Source: Futiania mangrovi
GTDB lineage: Bacteria > Pseudomonadota > Alphaproteobacteria > Futianiales > Futianiaceae
Length of the DNA: 64,000 nt
Assembly: GCF_024158125.1 (NCBI RefSeq)
Contig: NZ_JAMZFT010000001.1
Span: forward strand, 930,001-994,000
Direction: 5' to 3'
The notes under the pieces: model-generated
What the model saw: only the letters and a program-made list of their open reading frames with translations
Told to the model about the DNA's origin: nothing
Database searches by the model: none
Shown here: piece after piece, positions 22,357 to 31,289 of the stretch
Layout of the letters: each line of letters begins with the position of its first letter
Numbering within the stretch: the first letter of the stretch is position 1
Made by a program: the position numbers and the translations under genes

Positions 22357-22385
22357 GGCGCCAGGGTCCGGCAGACCCCGGCGCC
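22357..22385 (-). terminator. Strong hairpin in the rne-M48 gap
   Basis: A 12-bp stem with one G-U pair: GGCGCCAGGGTC (22357-22368) and GACCCCGGCGCC (22374-22385), loop of five bases. It begins about 21 bases after the rne stop. No T run follows on the minus strand, so it could equally be an mRNA-stabilising hairpin or partial terminator. Confidence 0.4.
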
Positions 22386-22406
22386 ATGTCTGCTGAGGCG
22401 GGGCCC

Positions 22407-25055
22407 TCAGGTGTCCTGCCGCAGGAAGCGCGTCCGCCACCAGCCGCGCCGGGCGGGCTTCGGTGCCTCCTGCTGCTCGGTGCCTTCGGACGCACCGGCC
22501 ATGGCCGAAACGTCCTCCGGCTCGACCTCGGGCTCGTGCTCGGTCGCGATGCCGGCCTGTCCGTCCGGTCCGGCCGCCGTCTCCGCAGCCACGGCTGGTT
22601 CGCTCGCGGTTGCGGTCACGGTGTCCGCTTCGGCTGCGGGGGCCCCCGACGGCTCGGCCGTCTTGCGTTTGCGGGTGCGCGGCCTGGCCGGTTTGGCTGG
22701 CGCCTCGGCATCGCTGGCGGTGGCTGCTTCTGCGGCTGCAGGTGCAGCCTCCTCGCCTTCCGCAGCAGCCTTGCGCGGCTTGCGGGTACGGCGCGCCTTC
22801 GGCTTCGGTGTCTCCTCCGCCGTTTCGGCAGGGGGTCGCGTGGCCACCGGGGTTTCCGCAGATGCCTCAGCCGCAGGCTCAGCCTCTGCCTGCGGGGCAG
22901 CTTCCAGGTCGGATCCGAGGCCGACGTCGACAGCCTCGCCCAGCGTCTCGCGGCTTTCCACGATTACTTCGGGTGCGGCGGCCGCCTTCGCGGGCGCGCT
23001 CTCTCCGGCCGGGACCTCGGTGGCGGCCTCGTCGGCCCCGCCCTCGGTCTTCCGGCGGCGGCGTCCGCCCCGGCGCCCGCGGCGGCGCTTGCGCGGCTTC
23101 TCCTCGCCGGATGCAGCCTCCTCGTCCGCTCGCTCCTCGCCGTCGTCGTCGTCCTCCGCACTCTCGTCGGCGCCATCCTCGGCACCCACTCCGGACTCGC
23201 CATCGGTGGCAGCGGTGTCTGCAGCAGCCTCGCCGCCCTTCGGCTTGCGGCGGCGGCGGCGGCGGCGCTTCTTGCGGCCCTCGTCGTCCCCGCCGTCGGC
23301 GCGCACGGCGTCCTCCTCCTGCTCCTCGTCCTCGTCGGGGATGCCGGCTTCCTCGGACGAGGTCTCAAGCATTTCCGGCACCGCAAGGTCGATCGCCTTG
23401 CCGTCGGCCTTGAGGCGCGTGCGCTCAAGCTCGTAATGGGGAACGGTCAGCTCCTCCACGCCCTCGACCAGTAGCGCCAGTTCGTAGCGCTGCTCGATCT
23501 CGTTCACCCATTCGCGCTTGCGGTTGAGGATGAAGTTCGCCACCTCGACCGGCGCGCGGAGCAGAAGTTCCGCGGCCTGGCCCTGGACGCCTTCTTCCTC
23601 GGCGCGCCGCAGGATGTGCAGCGCGATGGAGTCGACGGAGCGGATATGTCCCGTTCCGTGGCAATGCGGGCAGGGCGAGGAACTCGTCTCGATCACGCTC
23701 GGCCGCAGGCGCTGCCGCGACATCTCCAGCAGGCCGAAGCTGGAGATCCGGCCGACCTGGATGCGCGCGCGGTCGTTCTTCAGGCATTCCTTCAGCTTGC
23801 GCTCGACCGCGCGGTTGTTCTTCGACTCCTCCATGTCGATGAAGTCGATCACGATGAGGCCCGCAAGGTCGCGCAGGCGCAGCTGCCGCGCCACTTCCTC
23901 GGCCGCCTCGAGATTGGTCTTGAGCGCGGTATCCTCGATCGAATGTTCGCGCGTCGACTTGCCGGAGTTGACGTCGATGGCGACCAGCGCCTCGGTCGCG
24001 TTGATCACGAGGTAGCCGCCGGAGCGGAGCTGGACCTGCGGGACCATCAGGCTGTCGAGCTGACTCTCGACCCGGTAGCGGGTGAGCAGCGGCACGCGGT
24101 CCTTGTACTGCTTGACGTTCTTCGCGTGGCTGGGTGTCAGCATCTTCATGAAGTCCTTGGCCTCGCGATAGCCGTCATCGCCCTGGACCAGAACCTCGCC
24201 GATGTCCTTGGAGTAGAGGTCGCGGATCGCCCGCTTGATCAGGCTGCCTTCCTCGTGCACCAGCGCGGGCGCGGTGGATTGCAGCGTGTCGGTGCGGATC
24301 GTGTCCCACAGCCGCAGAAGATATTCGTAGTCGCGCTTGATCTCCGCCTTGGTGCGGTTCGCACCCGCCGTGCGGATGATGAGGCCCATGCCCTCGGGGA
24401 TCTCCAGTTCCTCCGCGATCGCCTTCAGGCGCTTGCGGTCGGGCGCATTGGTGATCTTGCGGCTGATGCCGCCGCCCTTGCCGGTGTTCGGCATCAGCAC
24501 GCAATAGCGCCCGGCGAGCGAGATGTAGGTGGTGAGAGCGGCACCCTTGTTGCCACGCTCCTCCTTCACGACCTGGACAAGCAGGATCTGCCGGCGGCGG
24601 ATCACTTCCTGGATCTTGTAGGGGCGCTGGCGCGGACGCTTGCGCGTCGTCTCCTCGAACGCATCCTCGGCGCCCACGGTCTCGACGCCCTCATCGTCCT
24701 CGTCGCCGCCGCCATGGCCGTTGCCGTTGCCTTGACGGCGGCTGGCAGCCTCCTCCTCCTCGGCATCCTCGCGCCGTTCGGCATCGATGAGCGCGCGGCG
24801 GTCCGCCACGGGGATCTGGTAATAATCCGGATGGATCTCGTTGAAGGCGAGGAAGCCGTGCCGGTTCCCGCCATACTCGATGAACGCCGCCTGAAGCGAC
24901 GGTTCAACCCGCGTTACCTTCGCGAGATAGATGTTTCCGGAGATCTGCTTCTTGAATGCGGTTTCGAAATCGAATTCTTCAACCCGGTTGCCATCCACCA
25001 CGACCACCCGGGTCTCTTCCCGGTGGCTGGCGTCGATCAGCATGCGTCGTGCCAT
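22407..25055 (-). CDS. rne: Ribonuclease E/G family endoribonuclease
   Basis: An 882-residue RNase E, the main mRNA-decay and rRNA/tRNA-processing endonuclease. It opens with MLIDASHREETRVVVVDG. An S1 domain follows (GNIYLAKVTRVEPSLQAAFIEYG), interrupted near residues 95-145 by a Gly/Asp/Glu-rich insertion common in alphaproteobacterial homologues. The DNase I-like catalytic part has VAIDVNSGKS and GLIVIDFIDMEESKNNRAVE, and the zinc-link motif is CPHC. From about residue 565 the protein is low complexity: alternating acidic/Ala stretches and Arg/Lys clusters (KKRRRRRRRKPKGG, RKRRRGRRGGRRRRK), presumably an RNA- and degradosome-binding tail. ATG 25055 follows GGAAAG; a longer reading lacks homology. 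Confidence 0.95.
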   Translation of the reverse strand: MARRMLIDASHREETRVVVVDGNRVEEFDFETAFKKQISGNIYLAKVTRVEPSLQAAFIEYGGNRHGFLAFNEIHPDYYQIPVADRRALIDAERREDAEEEEAASRRQGNGNGHGGGDEDDEGVETVGAEDAFEETTRKRPRQRPYKIQEVIRRRQILLVQVVKEERGNKGAALTTYISLAGRYCVLMPNTGKGGGISRKITNAPDRKRLKAIAEELEIPEGMGLIIRTAGANRTKAEIKRDYEYLLRLWDTIRTDTLQSTAPALVHEEGSLIKRAIRDLYSKDIGEVLVQGDDGYREAKDFMKMLTPSHAKNVKQYKDRVPLLTRYRVESQLDSLMVPQVQLRSGGYLVINATEALVAIDVNSGKSTREHSIEDTALKTNLEAAEEVARQLRLRDLAGLIVIDFIDMEESKNNRAVERKLKECLKNDRARIQVGRISSFGLLEMSRQRLRPSVIETSSSPCPHCHGTGHIRSVDSIALHILRRAEEEGVQGQAAELLLRAPVEVANFILNRKREWVNEIEQRYELALLVEGVEELTVPHYELERTRLKADGKAIDLAVPEMLETSSEEAGIPDEDEEQEEDAVRADGGDDEGRKKRRRRRRRKPKGGEAAADTAATDGESGVGAEDGADESAEDDDDGEERADEEAASGEEKPRKRRRGRRGGRRRRKTEGGADEAATEVPAGESAPAKAAAAPEVIVESRETLGEAVDVGLGSDLEAAPQAEAEPAAEASAETPVATRPPAETAEETPKPKARRTRKPRKAAAEGEEAAPAAAEAATASDAEAPAKPARPRTRKRKTAEPSGAPAAEADTVTATASEPAVAAETAAGPDGQAGIATEHEPEVEPEDVSAMAGASEGTEQQEAPKPARRGWWRTRFLRQDT

Positions 25056-25089
25056 TGTTGTTGTCTTTCCATGAGTGGCGCCCGGTCCG

Positions 25090-25165
25090 CGCGCAAAGGC
25101 TTGCGCGAGCGACAACGGGCGAGCGGTCCGTCACGCACGCGACGGTCCGGCCGGCGCCCGGCCGG
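25090..25165 (-). promoter_or_regulatory. Three tandem hairpins in the rne 5' leader
   Basis: Three perfect stem-loops lie just ahead of the rne start: 25090-25107 (7-bp stem CGCGCAA/TTGCGCG, 4-base loop), 25128-25145 (5-bp stem CCGTC/GACGG, 8-base loop) and 25147-25165 (7-bp stem CCGGCCG/CGGCCGG, 5-base loop). In E. coli the long rne 5' UTR folds into hairpins through which RNase E shortens its own mRNA life; a comparable autoregulatory leader is an inference here. Confidence 0.5.
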
Positions 25166-25430
25166 TCCCACGTCGTAGCAGTCATGACAGACCCGTGTTT
25201 CATACCTTGTCTCGGTTGCCGCATCGCCCGGATACCGGGATCTTGCGGCGGTCATTCGTTCCAGTCGCCGTGAACCGGCGGCCCTGGCGGCATCCCGGGG
25301 CGCGAGCCAGTGACAGAAACCGGCGCTGCAGACGACGCAACGCTCGGAACGCATGAGCACCTGACCCGGCCGTGACCGTCAAAGGAAGCCATGCAGTCTG
25401 CCACCAATGAGCCCCATTGGAAGCCGCGGC

Positions 25431-25460
25431 ACTATAGCGAGTGCAATGCCGCCGTCACAA
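25431..25460 (-). promoter_or_regulatory. Candidate rne promoter
   Basis: Minus strand: TTGTGA (-35, 25460-25455), an 18-base spacer, TATAGT (-10, 25436-25431). Predicted start near 25424, giving a leader of about 370 bases before the rne ATG. The -10 matches the consensus at five of six positions. Confidence 0.55.
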
Positions 25461-25472
25461 CGATCTTCTGCA

Positions 25473-25487
25473 CTGTTGCAGCAACAG
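25473..25487. promoter_or_regulatory. Perfect inverted repeat between the rne and amiC promoters
   Basis: CTGTTGC-A-GCAACAG, a dyad with 7-bp arms around a single base. It lies about 13 bases upstream of the rne -35 and about 100 bases ahead of amiC, a position suited to a dimeric regulator. I do not recognise the protein that would bind it. Confidence 0.35.
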
Positions 25488-25584
25488 GGTGAAAAAATCG
25501 TGATTATCCGGGCGGCAGACGGTTGCCTGCATTGCCGAATGTCGGCACGTTCCGATGTCGGTTCAAGGGGTTGCGAATCAGGTG

Positions 25585-26853
25585 ATGCTTCTTCGCAGGT
25601 GGCTCGTGCGCGCGGTTTTCGCGCTGGCAATGATGGCCGCGGCCGTTCCGGCGGCGGTTTCGCAGGCCGCGATCCCCGTGCCTCAGCCCAAGCCCGCGAG
25701 CGAGGGGCCGGCAGTCCCCAGGGCAAAGCCGGTCACGGGTGGCGAGGCAGCCAGCATCGCGGTCCAGGACGCCCGCCTCGGCGTTAGCGGGGGACGCACG
25801 CGCTTCGTTCTCGACCTCAGCGGGCCGGTGCCATACCGGGTTTTCCAGCTCGCCGACCCCTACCGCGTCGTCATCGACATGCCGGAGATCGTCTTTCTGC
25901 TCCAGACCGGGGCCGGGGAGCAGACGGGCGGCCTCCTGAAGCGGTTTCGCTACGGTCTCTTCCGGCCGGGGAATTCGCGTGTCGTGCTCGACCTCGACGG
26001 TCCGGCCGAGGTCGCCTCGGCCTTCGCCCTGCCGCCGAAGGAAGGCAATGGACACCGGCTTGTGCTCGACCTGAAGCCGACCGACCGGGAAACCTTCATG
26101 AAGGCCGCGGGCTGGCCCAGCGATCCACCCTTCGCAACGCCGGGCCAGGACGTGCCGCTGGGCATGGAACCGATCCGCCGGCTGGTTGTCCTCGATGCCG
26201 GACACGGCGGCGTCGACCCGGGGGCGGTCTCTCCGCGCGTCGGTTACGAGAAGCACATCGTGCTCGACTTCGCCCGTGCGCTGCGCACGGCGCTGGCGCG
26301 CCGCGATGTCGAGGTCGTGATGACCCGCGACGAGGACGTGTTCATACCGCTGGCCGACCGGGTGCGGATCGCGCGGGAAGCGCGCGCGAGCCTGATGCTC
26401 TCGATCCATGCCGACGTGATCGAGGATCCCGACATTCGCGGCGCCTCCGTCTACACCATCTCCGAGCAGGCTTCGGACGCAGAGGCTGCCGCTCTCGCCA
26501 GTTCGGAGAACCGCTCCGACGTGATTGCGGGCGTGGATCTGCGGGAGGAGGGCGACGAGGTCGCGAGCATCCTGATCGATCTCGCCCGCCGCGAGACGAA
26601 GAATGCCTCGGTCGATTTCGCGCGCCACCTCGTCCCCGCGCTGGAGCCGGTCACGCCGCTGCTCAGCAAGCCGCACCGGGAGGCAGGATTCCGGGTGCTG
26701 AAGGCCCCCGACGTGCCGTCGGTTCTCATCGAACTCGGGTTTCTTTCGAACCACCAGGATGCGGAGCAGCTCGTCCAGGAGGCGTGGATGACGGACACCG
26801 CCGAGGTGATGGCCGACGCCGTCAGCGTCTGGCTCGAGACGCGGCCGCAGTAG
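25585..26853 (+). CDS. amiC: N-acetylmuramoyl-L-alanine amidase, AmiC type (AMIN + Amidase_3)
   Basis: A 422-residue periplasmic cell-wall amidase that splits daughter-cell peptidoglycan. A signal peptide (core WLVRAVFALAMMAAAVPAAV) is followed by a Pro/Lys-rich linker. An AMIN domain spans about residues 55-165 (VQDARLGVSGGRTRFVLDLS), and the Amidase_3 domain begins near 200. Zinc ligands: His in DAGHGGVDPGA, Glu in GYEKHIVLDFA, His in SIHAD; catalytic Glu in LIELGFLSN. ATG 25585 was chosen because AGG lies just upstream and it begins at the basic signal start; an ATG at 25555 is also in frame. The PBP1A gene follows about 155 bases later. Confidence 0.93.
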   Translation: MLLRRWLVRAVFALAMMAAAVPAAVSQAAIPVPQPKPASEGPAVPRAKPVTGGEAASIAVQDARLGVSGGRTRFVLDLSGPVPYRVFQLADPYRVVIDMPEIVFLLQTGAGEQTGGLLKRFRYGLFRPGNSRVVLDLDGPAEVASAFALPPKEGNGHRLVLDLKPTDRETFMKAAGWPSDPPFATPGQDVPLGMEPIRRLVVLDAGHGGVDPGAVSPRVGYEKHIVLDFARALRTALARRDVEVVMTRDEDVFIPLADRVRIAREARASLMLSIHADVIEDPDIRGASVYTISEQASDAEAAALASSENRSDVIAGVDLREEGDEVASILIDLARRETKNASVDFARHLVPALEPVTPLLSKPHREAGFRVLKAPDVPSVLIELGFLSNHQDAEQLVQEAWMTDTAEVMADAVSVWLETRPQ

Positions 26854-27009
26854 CACGCGCGCATTGCCTGCGTGGCCCGGGTGCCACAAAATGACCGCAG
26901 ATTGCGTGCGATATCAGCCTCTGGGGCGCCTCGGCGATTGGCAGCGGTGGCGTGCTCGGCTATGGCTTGCCGGGGCCGCGACGGCGGGCAGGCTTGGGTG
27001 GAGACGGTG

Positions 27010-29568
27010 ATGAGTGATGCTGGCGACAATGCCCTGATCCCCGAACCGCGCGAGGATCGCGGTCCGGCAGCCGGGGCCGCGCCGGACCGCGCCGCCCGAA
27101 AGGCTGCCAGGACAGCGGCCCGCAAGGAGAAGCGCCCCCGCAAGGCGAAGCGCCGCGGCGGCGGACTCCTGGGGTTTCTCGGATGGGCGTTCGGGCTCGC
27201 CTGCCTCATGGTGCTGGGTGGCGCGATCATCGGGCTCTTCATGGTCTGGCACTATGAGGAGGACCTGCCCGATTACGCACAGCTTGCAGAGTACGAGCCG
27301 GCGGTGATGACTCGCGTCTACGCGGGCGACGGTGCGCTGATCGGCGAGTTTGCGCGCGAACGGCGGCTCTACACGCCCATCGACGCGATACCGCGCCCAC
27401 TGATCCATGCCTTCCTCAGCGCCGAGGACAAGAATTTCTACGAGCATCCGGGCGTCGACTTCGTCGGCATCGCGCGCGCGGCGTTGCAAAACGTGGAGAA
27501 CGCACTCGAAGGCCAGCGGATGCAGGGCGCATCCACGATCACGCAGCAGGTCATCAAGAACTTCCTGCTGTCGAGCGAGCGCAAGCTGGAGCGCAAGATC
27601 AAGGAGGCGCTGCTGGCCCTGCGGTTCGAGCGGGCGTTCACCAAGGACCGCATCCTCGAGCTTTACCTGAACGAGATCTATCTCGGCGCCGGGGCCTATG
27701 GCGTGACGGCGGCGGCGCTGACCTACTTCGACAAGCCGCTGGACGAACTGACGCTCGAGGAGATCGCGTTCCTCGCCGCGCTGCCCAAGGCGCCTTCCGA
27801 CTACCACCCGGTACGTAACCGCGACCGCTCCGTCGCCCGGAGGAACTGGGTGATCGAGCGGATGCTCGAGAACGGTTACGTGACGGCAGACGCCGCACGC
27901 GCCGCCCGGGCGCGTCCGCTCGAGGTGACGCTCGGACTTGGCCGAGACAGCCTGGAAGCGACCTATTTCGTCGAGGAGATCCGACGCCAGCTGGCGGACC
28001 GGTTCGGCAGCGAGACCCTGTATGGCGGCGGCCTCGCCGTGCGCTCCACGTTCGATGCCCGCGTGCAGGACGTGGTCGGGGCCGCGCTGCGCAAGGGGCT
28101 GATCGACTATGACGAGGCCGCCGGCTGGCGCGGTCCGCTGGCAAATGTCGGAACCGCCTCCGATGCGCGGGCGGCCCTGGAGGCAGCGGAACTCAGGGTT
28201 CCCGCGGACCTCAAGTCTTGGCGCCTGGCGGTCGTGCGGGAGACGGCGCGCGATGCCGCACGCATCGCGGTGATCGGGCGCGATGGCGTGAGCGACGGCC
28301 GGATTTCCCTGGAGACCACCGGCTGGGCGAACCCGGTGGATGCGGAGGGCAACCGCGGGCCGGCGCCCAGGTCCATGGCGGATGTGCTGAGCGCGGGCGA
28401 CGTGGTCTATGTCGAGGCCGCGGAAAAGGAGGGCGCATGGCTTCTGCGCCAGGTGCCGGAGGTGAATGGCGCCGCGGTCGCCATGGACCCGGAAACGGGC
28501 CGGGTGATCGCGCTTCAGGGCGGCTTCAGCTTCGGCGTCAGCGAGTTCAACCGTGCAACCCAGGCCGCGCGCCAGCCGGGCTCCTCGTTCAAGCCGTTCG
28601 TCTATGCCGCCGCGCTCGACAATGGCTACACGCCGTCGAGCATCATCGTCGACGCGCCGGTCGTGATCGACCAGGGCGAGGAACTGGGCGCGTGGAAGCC
28701 GTCGAACTACGGCAACCGGTTCTATGGTCCCTCGACATTGCGCCTCGGCGTGGAAAAGTCGCGCAACCTGATGACTGTGCGCCTGGCGCAGGCAGTCGGC
28801 ATGGACAAGGTGGTCGACTATGCACGCCGCTTCGACATCGACCGGAAGATGGAGCCGGTGCTCTCGATGGCCCTGGGGGCCGGGGAGACGACGGTGATGC
28901 GGATGACCGCGGCCTATGCCGCGCTCGCCAATGGCGGGAAGAAGGTGACGCCGACGCTGATCGACCGCATCCAGGACCGGTACGGGGACACGATCTGGCG
29001 GCACGATCCCTTCGTGTGCGAGGGGTGCGACGGGCAGGCGGTCCCGCAGACCGTCGACCGTCGGGAGCGCATCCTGGATGCGCGCACGGCCTACCAGATG
29101 GTGTCGATCCTCGAAGGTGTGGTGCAGCGGGGGACGGCGACGAGCCTGAAGCGCCTGGGGCGCCCGGTCGCGGGCAAGACCGGCACGACGAACGAGGCCA
29201 AGGACGCCTGGTTCGTGGGCTTCACGCCTGAACTGGTGATCGGCGTCTATGTGGGCTTCGACGAGCCGCGCACGCTCGGCAAGAATGCGTCCGGCGGCTC
29301 GATCGCCGCGCCGATCTTCGGCGATGCCATGGCAGGGGCGATGGAGGGTGTGCCGCCGAGCGATTTCGCGGTGCCGCCCGGGGTCGACCTGCTGACCGTG
29401 GACGCCCGGACGGGGCAACTCGCCAGGGAGGGCGCGAAGGGCACGCTCGTCGAGGCCTTCAAGGAAGGCGAGAAGCCCGGCGACGGCATCTCGCTGGAGA
29501 ATTACACGTCCGAACGGGTCGGCGGCTCCGACGTGCTGCTGACGACCGGATCGGGAGGGCTTTACTGA
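27010..29568 (+). CDS. mrcA: Penicillin-binding protein 1A (bifunctional transglycosylase/transpeptidase)
   Basis: An 852-residue class A PBP that polymerises and cross-links peptidoglycan. A basic cytoplasmic tail (residues 28-50, rich in Arg/Lys) precedes one membrane helix (about 53-80). The GT51 domain has [19 protein letters not shown] with the catalytic Glu, [15 protein letters not shown] and [14 protein letters not shown]. An OB-like insertion follows, as in PBP1A. The transpeptidase has S525-x-x-K528 (SSFK), SRN, and K723-T-G. GTG precedes the chosen ATG directly, and GGAG gives the ribosome site. The upstream in-frame stretch to 26872 lacks homology. It neighbours amiC, in keeping with a cell-wall cluster. 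Confidence 0.95.
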   Translation: MSDAGDNALIPEPREDRGPAAGAAPDRAARKAARTAARKEKRPRKAKRRGGGLLGFLGWAFGLACLMVLGGAIIGLFMVWHYEEDLPDYAQLAEYEPAVMTRVYAGDGALIGEFARERRLYTPIDAIPRPLIHAFLSAEDKNFYEHPGVDFVGIARAALQNVENALEGQRMQGASTITQQVIKNFLLSSERKLERKIKEALLALRFERAFTKDRILELYLNEIYLGAGAYGVTAAALTYFDKPLDELTLEEIAFLAALPKAPSDYHPVRNRDRSVARRNWVIERMLENGYVTADAARAARARPLEVTLGLGRDSLEATYFVEEIRRQLADRFGSETLYGGGLAVRSTFDARVQDVVGAALRKGLIDYDEAAGWRGPLANVGTASDARAALEAAELRVPADLKSWRLAVVRETARDAARIAVIGRDGVSDGRISLETTGWANPVDAEGNRGPAPRSMADVLSAGDVVYVEAAEKEGAWLLRQVPEVNGAAVAMDPETGRVIALQGGFSFGVSEFNRATQAARQPGSSFKPFVYAAALDNGYTPSSIIVDAPVVIDQGEELGAWKPSNYGNRFYGPSTLRLGVEKSRNLMTVRLAQAVGMDKVVDYARRFDIDRKMEPVLSMALGAGETTVMRMTAAYAALANGGKKVTPTLIDRIQDRYGDTIWRHDPFVCEGCDGQAVPQTVDRRERILDARTAYQMVSILEGVVQRGTATSLKRLGRPVAGKTGTTNEAKDAWFVGFTPELVIGVYVGFDEPRTLGKNASGGSIAAPIFGDAMAGAMEGVPPSDFAVPPGVDLLTVDARTGQLAREGAKGTLVEAFKEGEKPGDGISLENYTSERVGGSDVLLTTGSGGLY

Positions 29569-29626
29569 CGGCGCGGGCTTCGCTACGCAAGGCGCAAATC
29601 CGCTCCAACACACGGTTCCCGATCCA

Positions 29627-30757
29627 ATGCGTGCCGAAGCCGAAACCCTCGCCCACGACATCCGCCAGTCGATCACGCTCTTGAAGAAGCGGCTCGACTG
29701 GGACCGCGCGCTCGACCGGCTGGAGGAGTTGAACGCCCGGGTCGAGGATCCGTCGCTCTGGAACGACCCCACCCAGGCGCAGGAGATCATGCGCGAGCGG
29801 CAGCGGCTCGATGCGGCCATTGGCGCCTGCAAGCGGATCGAGGCGGAGCTGGACGACCAGATCGGCCTGATCGAGCTGGGCGAGGAAGAGGGCGACCAGT
29901 CCATCGTCTCCGACGCCGAGAACATGTTGCGGAGCCTCAAGGACGATGCGCGCCGCCGCGAACTCGAGGCGCTGCTCTCCGGCGAGGCGGACGCCAACGA
30001 CTGCTACCTCGAAGTTCATGCGGGGGCTGGCGGCACGGAGAGCCAGGACTGGGCCTCGATGCTTCTGCGCATGTACACGCGCTGGTCCGAGCAGCACGGC
30101 TACAAGGTCGAGTTGATCGAGGAGACGGACGGCGAGGAAGCCGGCATCAAGTCCGCGACGATCCAGGTCAAGGGCGACAACGCCTATGGCTGGCTGAAGA
30201 CGGAATCGGGCGTGCATCGTCTCGTCCGCATATCGCCCTACGACAGCCAGGCCCGCCGGCATACTAGCTTTGCGAGCGTCTGGGTCTATCCGGTGATCGA
30301 TGACCGGATCGAGATCGAGGTGCAGGACAAGGACGTGCGCATCGACACCTACCGGGCAAGCGGCGCGGGCGGCCAGCACGTCAACAGGACGGACTCCGCG
30401 GTGCGCATCACGCACATCCCGACGGGTATCGTCGTGCAGTGCCAGAACGACCGCTCCCAGCACAAGAACCGGGAGCGGGCTTGGGAAATGCTGCGCGCCC
30501 GCCTCTACGAGCGCGAGCTGCAGATCCGGGAGGAAGCCGCGCAGGCGGTCGAGGACACCAAGACCGAGATCGGCTGGGGCCACCAGATCCGGTCCTATGT
30601 GCTGCAGCCCTATCAGATGGTGAAGGATCTGCGCACGGGCGTGGAGAGCACGAGTCCGTCCGACGTGCTGGACGGCAAGCTCGACCCCTTCATGGCGGCG
30701 GCGCTCGCGGCGCGGATCGAGGGCCAGACGGCGGCGGTGTCGGAGGATCTCGACTGA
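29627..30757 (+). CDS. prfB: Peptide chain release factor 2
   Basis: A 376-residue class I release factor for UGA and UAA. The GGQ motif is at 248-250 ([16 protein letters not shown]), and the codon-recognition site reads S203-P204-Y205 ([14 protein letters not shown]) instead of the textbook SPF. The N-terminal coiled-coil is complete in a single frame, so the programmed +1 frameshift of many bacterial prfB genes is absent here. There is no obvious ribosome site before the ATG. It lies 58 bases after the PBP1A gene and converges with the bactofilin gene. Confidence 0.95.
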   Translation: MRAEAETLAHDIRQSITLLKKRLDWDRALDRLEELNARVEDPSLWNDPTQAQEIMRERQRLDAAIGACKRIEAELDDQIGLIELGEEEGDQSIVSDAENMLRSLKDDARRRELEALLSGEADANDCYLEVHAGAGGTESQDWASMLLRMYTRWSEQHGYKVELIEETDGEEAGIKSATIQVKGDNAYGWLKTESGVHRLVRISPYDSQARRHTSFASVWVYPVIDDRIEIEVQDKDVRIDTYRASGAGGQHVNRTDSAVRITHIPTGIVVQCQNDRSQHKNRERAWEMLRARLYERELQIREEAAQAVEDTKTEIGWGHQIRSYVLQPYQMVKDLRTGVESTSPSDVLDGKLDPFMAAALAARIEGQTAAVSEDLD

Positions 30758-30765
30758 GGTTTACA

Positions 30766-30782
30766 CGGGGCTGACGGCCCCG
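30766..30782. terminator. GC hairpin between convergent prfB and bactofilin genes
   Basis: CGGGGC (30766-30771) and GCCCCG (30777-30782) with a five-base loop, nine bases past the prfB stop. No T tract follows on either strand, so it is a weak candidate. Confidence 0.3.
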
Positions 30783-30800
30783 CGCCCGGCGTGCGGTCTG

Positions 30801-31289
30801 TCAGCCCTGCTGATCGCGGGTGGCGAGGCGTGCAACGGGGGCGGGGGCCGCGGCTGCAGCCGGGACGTCGCCAGCCTGTGCGTCGCGGGCGGCCACGGTC
30901 TTGGCGTTCGACACATTGCCGGAGAAATGGGCGCCATCCTCGATGGTGATGGATTCGTTGATCACGTCGCCATCCATGTGCGCGGTCGCCGTAAGCCGCA
31001 CCTTTCGGCCGGTAATGCGCCCGTCCACACGGCCATGGATCATGACCTGCTCGGCGGTGATCTCACCCTCGACGGTGCCGGACTTGCTGACGGTCAGCAC
31101 GGCGCAGCGGATGTTGCCCTTGACCGCGCCATCGATCTGAACCTCGCCCGCCGACAGGATGTCGCCATGCACGGCCATGTCCGCGCTGACGATCGAGGGC
31201 GGTGCGTTGCGCACTGCCGACACGCCGGAAGCCTTCCCGGACCTAGCGTCCTGTCCCGCTGGCTGCGGCTTGCTGGACCTTGAAAACAT
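30801..31289 (-). CDS. Bactofilin family polymer-forming cytoskeletal protein
   Basis: A 162-residue bactofilin (DUF583/PF04519). Disordered tails flank a central right-handed beta-helix of short repeats: VHGDILSAGEVQIDGAVKGNI, SKSGTVEGEITAEQVMIHGRVDGRI and ITIEDGAHFSGNV, each turn giving a hydrophobic/glycine pattern. Bactofilins form membrane-associated filaments that position wall enzymes. The ATG at 31289 lies inside the 3' end of the upstream M23 gene (47-base overlap) with AGGG as ribosome site. Bactofilin-M23 pairs are known to act together in cell-shape control (Helicobacter CcmA/Csd1, BacA/LmdC). Confidence 0.9.
   Translation of the reverse strand: MFSRSSKPQPAGQDARSGKASGVSAVRNAPPSIVSADMAVHGDILSAGEVQIDGAVKGNIRCAVLTVSKSGTVEGEITAEQVMIHGRVDGRITGRKVRLTATAHMDGDVINESITIEDGAHFSGNVSNAKTVAARDAQAGDVPAAAAAPAPVARLATRDQQG

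Larger units (their letters stand above)
25056..25584. other. Divergent regulatory region between rne and amiC
   Basis: This 529-base gap holds no gene that I can support. It contains the rne promoter near 25431-25460, a transcribed leader for rne of about 370 bases with three hairpins, and a perfect dyad at 25473-25487. The amiC promoter is not clear; an AT-rich stretch at 25488-25507 (GGTGAAAAAATCGTGATTAT) is the likeliest place. A 107-codon frame inside the leader (minus, from 25360) overlaps the rne start out of frame and looks spurious. Confidence 0.6.

Noticed and set aside
25037-25360. 107-codon frame in the rne leader overlapping the rne start, with several cysteines
   Set aside because: Tempting as a leader peptide, but it has no clear ribosome site, is mostly Arg-rich random-looking sequence and is out of frame with rne.
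29569-29760. Programmed +1 frameshift in prfB
   Set aside because: The N-terminal domain is encoded in a single open frame and reaches a normal length, with no internal UGA.
26914-29997. Minus-strand frame of over 1000 codons opposite the PBP1A and prfB genes
   Set aside because: Antisense of two well-identified genes; composition is typical of a shadow frame (Arg, His, Leu, Val rich).
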